Positions 60,063-64,000 of a stretch of 64,000 nucleotides of DNA are shown here, piece after piece; positions within the stretch are counted from its first letter, which is position 1, and each line of letters starts with the position of its first letter. The notes beneath the pieces were generated by a model, which was given only the letters and a program-made list of their open reading frames with translations, had not been told where the DNA came from and ran no database searches. The stretch lies in NCBI RefSeq assembly GCF_001190925.1, contig NZ_CP011072.1, positions 1,674,001 through 1,738,000 of the forward strand, given 5' to 3'. Source of the DNA: Azoarcus sp. CIB. Lineage in GTDB: Bacteria > Pseudomonadota > Gammaproteobacteria > Burkholderiales > Rhodocyclaceae. Position numbers and translations under genes: made by a program.

Positions 60063-60144
60063 GGCGCGGACCTCGGTGCGGGTCGGGGGGATCGGTCGGG
60101 ATGACTGTATGCGGGTGGGGAGGTACCCGCATCATCAGGATGGG

Positions 60145-60801
60145 TTATTGCGAGGCGACCGGCGTTTCCTGCCCGCCGCGGCACAGGCCGTCGCCGTGAC
60201 AGTGGCGCTCGACCTTGCGGCCGTGCTCGGCGAGGTAGTCGACGGTGACGTTCGGCAGCTTGTCGAGCTTCTCGACGATCTCGTAGTGGCGCTTGTACTC
60301 GGTGCTCCGGAGCAGCCACTTGCCGTCGACCTTCACATAGCGGTCGCGATAGAAGGCGGTGCCGGTGGTGTAAAGCTTCTCGCGCAGGTTGTAGAAGTTA
60401 TCGTGCAGGTACCACGTGCCTTCGGCCTCCGTCGGGCTGACAAGGCGGATCTCCGGGTGATGGCCGTTATGCTGGGCAATGACTTCGCTGTTGAAGTTGT
60501 TGCCGATGGCTTCGAGGTACTGCTCGCGGCCCGCGAGCTTCCACTCGTAGCCGCCGCCGATGAAATGCACGGTGACCTCGGGGTGCATGAGGCTGCGCAG
60601 GAGGGGCAGGTCCGCACTGTCGATGCCGCGGAAATAGGCGTGCTTGAGCATGCGGATTTCCTCGATGTCCTTCAGCGCGCGCACTTCGGCCTGCAGGGCC
60701 TTGAGCTGCCCGGCCACGTTGTCGCTTTTGGGTGGTGCCGCGGCGAAGGCCGCGGACGAAAGGATCAGCGCGGCGGCAGCCGCAACAATGAATTTGCTCA
60801 T
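60145..60801 (-). CDS. Exported SnoaL-like / NTF2-fold protein
   Basis: A 218-residue protein with a signal peptide (KFIVAAAAALILSSAAFA, cleavage near residue 20-21) and then a SnoaL-like domain: LQAEVRALKDIEEIRMLKHA, VHFIGGGYEWKLAGREQY, RYVKVDGKWLLRSTEYK. The C-terminal tail has three Cys or His-rich residues (HCHGDGLC). It resembles the cytoplasmic SnoaL-like protein at 4577 only in general fold. GGAG precedes the ATG. It would act in the periplasm, unlike its operon neighbours, which is unusual for this locus. Confidence 0.78.
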   Translation of the reverse strand: MSKFIVAAAAALILSSAAFAAAPPKSDNVAGQLKALQAEVRALKDIEEIRMLKHAYFRGIDSADLPLLRSLMHPEVTVHFIGGGYEWKLAGREQYLEAIGNNFNSEVIAQHNGHHPEIRLVSPTEAEGTWYLHDNFYNLREKLYTTGTAFYRDRYVKVDGKWLLRSTEYKRHYEIVEKLDKLPNVTVDYLAEHGRKVERHCHGDGLCRGGQETPVASQ

Positions 60802-60913
60802 CTCAACTCCATGTCATGGCGCCCCCGGCGCATCGCGCGCCGTCGGGCGGGTCTCGTGTCGGGGTTGGCGATGAGGGGGCCGGCCCGGTCTGCGCCGTGC
60901 TCGGCCGTACGCG

Positions 60914-61744
60914 TCAGATACCGCGATACACGGGCTTGCGCTTCTCGAGGAAGGACTGGGTGCCTTCCTTCGCGTCGAGCGACGAGGCGACGATGACGCC
61001 GGCGATGCCTTCGTAGTCGAGCATCTGTTCGAGCGTCGCGGTCTGGCCCATGTAGATCATGCGGCGCGCCATGTCGACGGCGACGCTGGCACGCTGGGCC
61101 AGGGTCTTCGCATATTCGAAGGCGGCGGCGAAGCTTTCGCCTTCGGGCACGAGATCGTCGACAAGCCCCATCGTCCTGCATTCCTCGGCGCGGAAGACGC
61201 GGCCGGTCTCGACCATCATCAGCGCGGTGGGCAGGCCGACGATGCGCGGCAGGAACCACGACAGGCCGCAGTCCGGCGCGACGCCGACATTGGTGAAGAT
61301 GGCCGACATCTTGAGCGTGGTGTCCGCGAAGCGGCGGTCGCACACCATGGCGTAGGCGAGCCCCGCGCCGACGGCGTGGCCGTGGAGGGCGGCGACGATG
61401 GGCTTGTCGACCGCGATCATCTGGCGCGTTGCGTCCATGAAGGGGCCGCCCGGGGTCTTGCGCTGCGAACGCGGAATCGGGCGCGTCGCGTCGGAGGTGC
61501 CCGGCATCGGGCGGTCGCTGTCGCCGGAGATCCAGTCGATGTCGCCCCCGGCGCAGAAGGCCCGGCCGGCGCCGGTCAGCACGATCGCGCGGACTTCATC
61601 GACGTAGCGCCAGCGATGGAAGACCGTGGCGAGTTCCTCGGCGAGTTCCCAGCTCAGGGCGTTGAGCTTCTCCGGGCGGTTGAGGGTGATGATCCCGACG
61701 TTGTCTTCGATGCGGGTGGTGAGGTAGTTGTGGGTGTCCGGCAT
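60914..61744 (-). CDS. Enoyl-CoA hydratase/isomerase
   Basis: A 276-residue crotonase: IITLNRPEKLNALSWELAEE, LTGAGRAFCAGGDIDWISGD, FTNVGVAPDCGLSWFLPRIV. The second catalytic position is D rather than E (PDCGLSW), as in isomerase-type members such as enoyl-CoA isomerases. GGAGACAG precedes ATG 61744. It lies between the exported SnoaL-like gene and the LLM oxidoreductase, from which it is separated by a family A repeat. Confidence 0.92.
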   Translation of the reverse strand: MPDTHNYLTTRIEDNVGIITLNRPEKLNALSWELAEELATVFHRWRYVDEVRAIVLTGAGRAFCAGGDIDWISGDSDRPMPGTSDATRPIPRSQRKTPGGPFMDATRQMIAVDKPIVAALHGHAVGAGLAYAMVCDRRFADTTLKMSAIFTNVGVAPDCGLSWFLPRIVGLPTALMMVETGRVFRAEECRTMGLVDDLVPEGESFAAAFEYAKTLAQRASVAVDMARRMIYMGQTATLEQMLDYEGIAGVIVASSLDAKEGTQSFLEKRKPVYRGI

Positions 61745-61796
61745 TTCTGTCTCCGGTTTTGCTTTATGTGAAATCAGACGAAGTCCCGCAGTGAAA

Positions 61797-61894
61797 CTCC
61801 CTCCCCTTCAAGGGGAGGGTTGGGGTGGGGATGGGTTAAGCAGCGGCGCCAGAAACCCATCCCCCTCCTAACCTCCCCCCTTGAAGGGGGAGGA
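61797..61894. repeat. Intergenic palindromic repeat, family A copy 5
   Basis: CTCCCTCCCCTTCAAGGGG, then TTGGGGTGGGGATGGGTT, AAACCCATCCCCCTCCTAAC and CCCCCCTTGAAGGGGGAGG. Short form, nearly identical to copy 4. Confidence 0.9.
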
Positions 61895-61903
61895 ACTGGT
61901 GCA

Positions 61904-62827
61904 TCACCTAAACTGCGGAATGATTTCCTGGTCGTACCACTCGATCCAGTCGAGGCATTGCTCGAAGGTTTCGAGCTTCGGCGGCATGACCTGGACGGAA
62001 GTGGCGCCGGCCTTCTGCAGCGCCTCGATTTCGCGCAGCACGCTGTCGCGGTCGGCGGAAACCTCGGTCTCGCCCTTCTCAGCGTGCGAGTAATCCTCGA
62101 CCTTGTAGGCGGTGGTCGTGACGAGGATCTCAAAGCGGTCGGCCTTCTCTTCGTAGGCGGGCAGGCTCTTCATGTAGGCGATGCAGCCCGGGAGGTCTTC
62201 AGCGGTCACGAGCCAGGGGATCCAGCCGTCGCCGTGCACGGCGGCGCGGCGCATCGCAGCCTGCGAGTTGCCGCCGATGAAGATCGGCGGGTGCGGCTTC
62301 TGTATCGGCTTGGGTTCGACGAGGATGTTGTCGAACTTGACGAAGTCGCCGTGGAACTTCGGATGCTCCGAGGTCCACACTTCTTTGAGCGCCTTGAGGT
62401 ATTCGTCGGTCATCGGTCCGCGCTGTTCGAACGGAATGCCGAGGGTCTCGAACTCGCGTTCCAGGTGACCGACTGCGGTGCCGAGCGTGAAGCGTCCCCC
62501 GGCGAGGAATTCCATCGTGCCGATTTGCTTGGCGAGCACCAGCGGATGGCGGTAGGGCAGCGCCAGGATGTAGGTGAGCATGTGGATGCGCTCGGTCGCG
62601 CCCATCAACACTGCAGAGGCGGCGATGCCCTCGGCGAAGCGCGAACCCATCACCTCCTTCATGTCCGTGGGCATCACGATGTGCTCGGGGATTGTGAGCC
62701 AGTCCCAGCTCAGGGAGTCGGCCTTCCGCGCATAGCGCAGGACTTCCGGGCCGCCGGCACGCGGCTCCCACGGGGCCATGGCGGCCGGGTAGTTGTTCAG
62801 CGCAGGCGTTGCGAGGGCGAACTTCAT
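61904..62827 (-). CDS. LLM-class F420-dependent oxidoreductase
   Basis: A 307-residue luciferase-like protein of the kind annotated as TIGR-type F420-dependent (LLM) oxidoreductases: VLRYARKADSLSWDWLTIPE, TYILALPYRHPLVLAKQIGT, GGRFTLGTAVGHLEREFETL and HPPIFIGGNSQAAMRRAAVH. Members oxidise or reduce alcohols, ketones or enones with F420. This and the LLM gene at 16666 share the fold but are not close copies. GGAGACACGCC precedes ATG 62827. It sits between a crotonase and a CoA-transferase, again within a CoA-ester pathway. Confidence 0.9.
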   Translation of the reverse strand: MKFALATPALNNYPAAMAPWEPRAGGPEVLRYARKADSLSWDWLTIPEHIVMPTDMKEVMGSRFAEGIAASAVLMGATERIHMLTYILALPYRHPLVLAKQIGTMEFLAGGRFTLGTAVGHLEREFETLGIPFEQRGPMTDEYLKALKEVWTSEHPKFHGDFVKFDNILVEPKPIQKPHPPIFIGGNSQAAMRRAAVHGDGWIPWLVTAEDLPGCIAYMKSLPAYEEKADRFEILVTTTAYKVEDYSHAEKGETEVSADRDSVLREIEALQKAGATSVQVMPPKLETFEQCLDWIEWYDQEIIPQFR

Positions 62828-62881
62828 GGCGTGTCTCCGATGTATGGGCCGGGCGGCGGGGTGCCTGCGGGCCGGTGCGTG

Positions 62882-64000
62882 TCAGTAGATGATCCGGTCG
62901 CGCTTGAGGCGCTCGTATTCCGCTTCCGGGATGTCGAGGAGCGTCCTGAACACGCGCTCGTTGTCCTGCCCGATGGTCGGGCCGGGCCGGATGTCGGGAC
63001 GGCTGCGGCTGGTTTTCACGTAGGCTCCGTAGATCGTTTCCTTGAAGCCCAGCGGGTGCGTGACCTCGATGAAGGTGTCGCGGGCGCGGTATTGCGGGTC
63101 ATGCAGCAGGTCGCCGACGTTCAGCACCGGGGACGCGGCGACGCCGTGCTCCTGCAGGCGCGCAGCGAGCTCGCGGTCGTCGAATCCGCGCGTCCATTGC
63201 GCGATGTGTTCGTGCAGGCGGTCGATCGTGGACACCCGCGCGGGCAGCGTCGCGAAGGCGGGCGTCGCGGCCCAGTCAGGGTTGCCCATCGCGGCGACGA
63301 GGCCTTGCCACTCCTCGTCCCGGCAGACGGCGATACTGATCCAGCGGTCGTCGCCGCGGCAGGGGAAGACGCCGTGCGGCGCTGCGGCGGCGGTGGGGTG
63401 TTCGTTGCTCTTCGGCCCGCCGCTGCGCCCGTTCAGCGTGTAGTCCATCCACGCCGGGGCAACCATCTGCATCACCGCCTCCTGCTGGGAGAAGTCGACG
63501 TGCTGGCCCGTACCGGTGTTGCGGCGGTGGTTGAGGGCGGCGAGCACCGCAAACGCACCGAAAATGCCCGCGAAGGGGTCCGAGAAGGCGTTCTCGACCG
63601 GCACCGGGTCGCCGCCCTTGTAACCGACGAGGCTGTCGAGGCCCGTCAGCGAAGTGAGGCTCAGGCCGTAGGTGCGCACGTGTTCGAGGGGACCGTAGAG
63701 GCCCGCCGCGGGCATCGAGAACAGGATGATGTCCTCCTTCACCTCGCGCAGGCGCTCGTAACCCAGGCCGAGGCGTTCCATGACGCCGGGGCCGAAGTTC
63801 TCGACGACGACATCGGCGGTCGCGATCAGCCGCAGCGCGAGTTCTAGCGCTTCGGGTTCCTTGAGGTTGAGCGACACCGATCCGTTGCCCGCCCAGCAGG
63901 CGTGGTTCGACAGGCTGCGGTCTGGCCCGGGGATGCCGTCGGCGAAGGGCGGCAGGTTGCGGGTCATGTCGACGCGCGCGGCCGATTCGATCTTGAGCAC
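62882..64000 (-). CDS. Family III CoA-transferase, 5' end outside the window
   Basis: At least 372 residues of a CaiB/BaiF-type enzyme; the N-terminal VLDLS-GP motif lies beyond the right edge, and only LKIESAARVDMTRNLPPFAD remains of the first block. Later features are VSLNLKEPEALELALRLIAT, ADVVVENFGPGVMERLGLGY and GTGQHVDFSQQEAVMQMVAP in which Gln-Gln-Glu replaces the more usual LxDA. It is the first visible gene of the minus-strand module and is followed by the LLM oxidoreductase after 54 bp. Confidence 0.9.
   Translation of the reverse strand: MLKIESAARVDMTRNLPPFADGIPGPDRSLSNHACWAGNGSVSLNLKEPEALELALRLIATADVVVENFGPGVMERLGLGYERLREVKEDIILFSMPAAGLYGPLEHVRTYGLSLTSLTGLDSLVGYKGGDPVPVENAFSDPFAGIFGAFAVLAALNHRRNTGTGQHVDFSQQEAVMQMVAPAWMDYTLNGRSGGPKSNEHPTAAAAPHGVFPCRGDDRWISIAVCRDEEWQGLVAAMGNPDWAATPAFATLPARVSTIDRLHEHIAQWTRGFDDRELAARLQEHGVAASPVLNVGDLLHDPQYRARDTFIEVTHPLGFKETIYGAYVKTSRSRPDIRPGPTIGQDNERVFRTLLDIPEAEYERLKRDRIIY

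Overview
The window is high-GC, densely packed proteobacterial DNA, most likely from a betaproteobacterium of the Rhodocyclales/Burkholderiales type. That guess rests on GC-rich codon use, the mix of gene families and the style of the intergenic palindromic repeats; no rRNA or other marker gene is present to fix the taxon. Apart from a short insertion-sequence island near 27.3-30.5 kb, nearly everything is catabolic: six family III CoA-transferases, two acyl-CoA dehydrogenases, four crotonase-fold proteins, an acyl-CoA ligase, three short-chain dehydrogenases, three Old Yellow Enzyme (OYE) relatives, a molybdenum hydroxylase, three MFS carriers and a meta-cleavage lower pathway. The overall picture is CoA-dependent breakdown of an alicyclic, steroid-like or terpenoid-like compound. 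The substrate itself cannot be read from the sequence.

Layout. 1-8 kb: an OYE-like gene end and a fumarate-reductase/ketosteroid-dehydrogenase-type flavoprotein on +; then, on -, an operon SDR-SDR-SnoaL-OYE-(MFS) and an AraC-type regulator. 8.2-14.2 kb: an XdhC-type maturation factor on +, then a - strand operon fno-cofC-fbiC-coxG that makes and reduces the deazaflavin cofactor F420. 14.3-18.6 kb: a divergent + operon of two acyl-CoA dehydrogenases, a luciferase-like (LLM, F420-type) oxidoreductase and an extended crotonase. 18.5-23.2 kb (-): amidohydrolase, rearranged CoA-transferase, acyl-CoA synthetase, small unknown protein. 23.5-27.2 kb (+): CoA-transferase, nitronate-monooxygenase-like protein, small unknown protein, EtfB and a strong terminator. 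27.3-30.5 kb: lower-GC accessory island with an ISAs1-family element between two truncated genes. 30.5-36 kb (-): BaiN/HI0933 flavoprotein, two Phd/RelE-type toxin-antitoxin pairs, a LuxR-type regulator and a coniferyl-aldehyde-type dehydrogenase. 36.3-54.5 kb (+): flavin reductase fused to a MarR-like domain, SDR, hydratase/acetaldehyde dehydrogenase/aldolase trio, MFS, two CoA-transferases, MenB/BadI-like crotonase, Ltp2-like thiolase fold plus DUF35 partner, crotonase, amidohydrolase, EthD-like protein, MFS, deazaflavin nitroreductase-family protein and a multidomain OYE. 54.7-64 kb (-): CoA-transferase, three-subunit molybdenum hydroxylase, exported SnoaL-like protein, crotonase, second LLM oxidoreductase and a CoA-transferase cut by the window edge.

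The most notable result is an F420 system wired into a proteobacterial catabolic locus: cofactor synthesis and reduction genes diverge from a catabolic operon that contains an LLM oxidoreductase, and two more candidate F420 users lie further along. The fno gene is broken by an exact 8-bp tandem duplication. A second result is a palindromic motif (core GTCC-N4-GGAC) found in the same orientation 60-100 bp ahead of four operons, including the F420-linked one, which suggests a shared regulon. Three families of intergenic palindromic repeats (ten copies in all) separate the transcription units.
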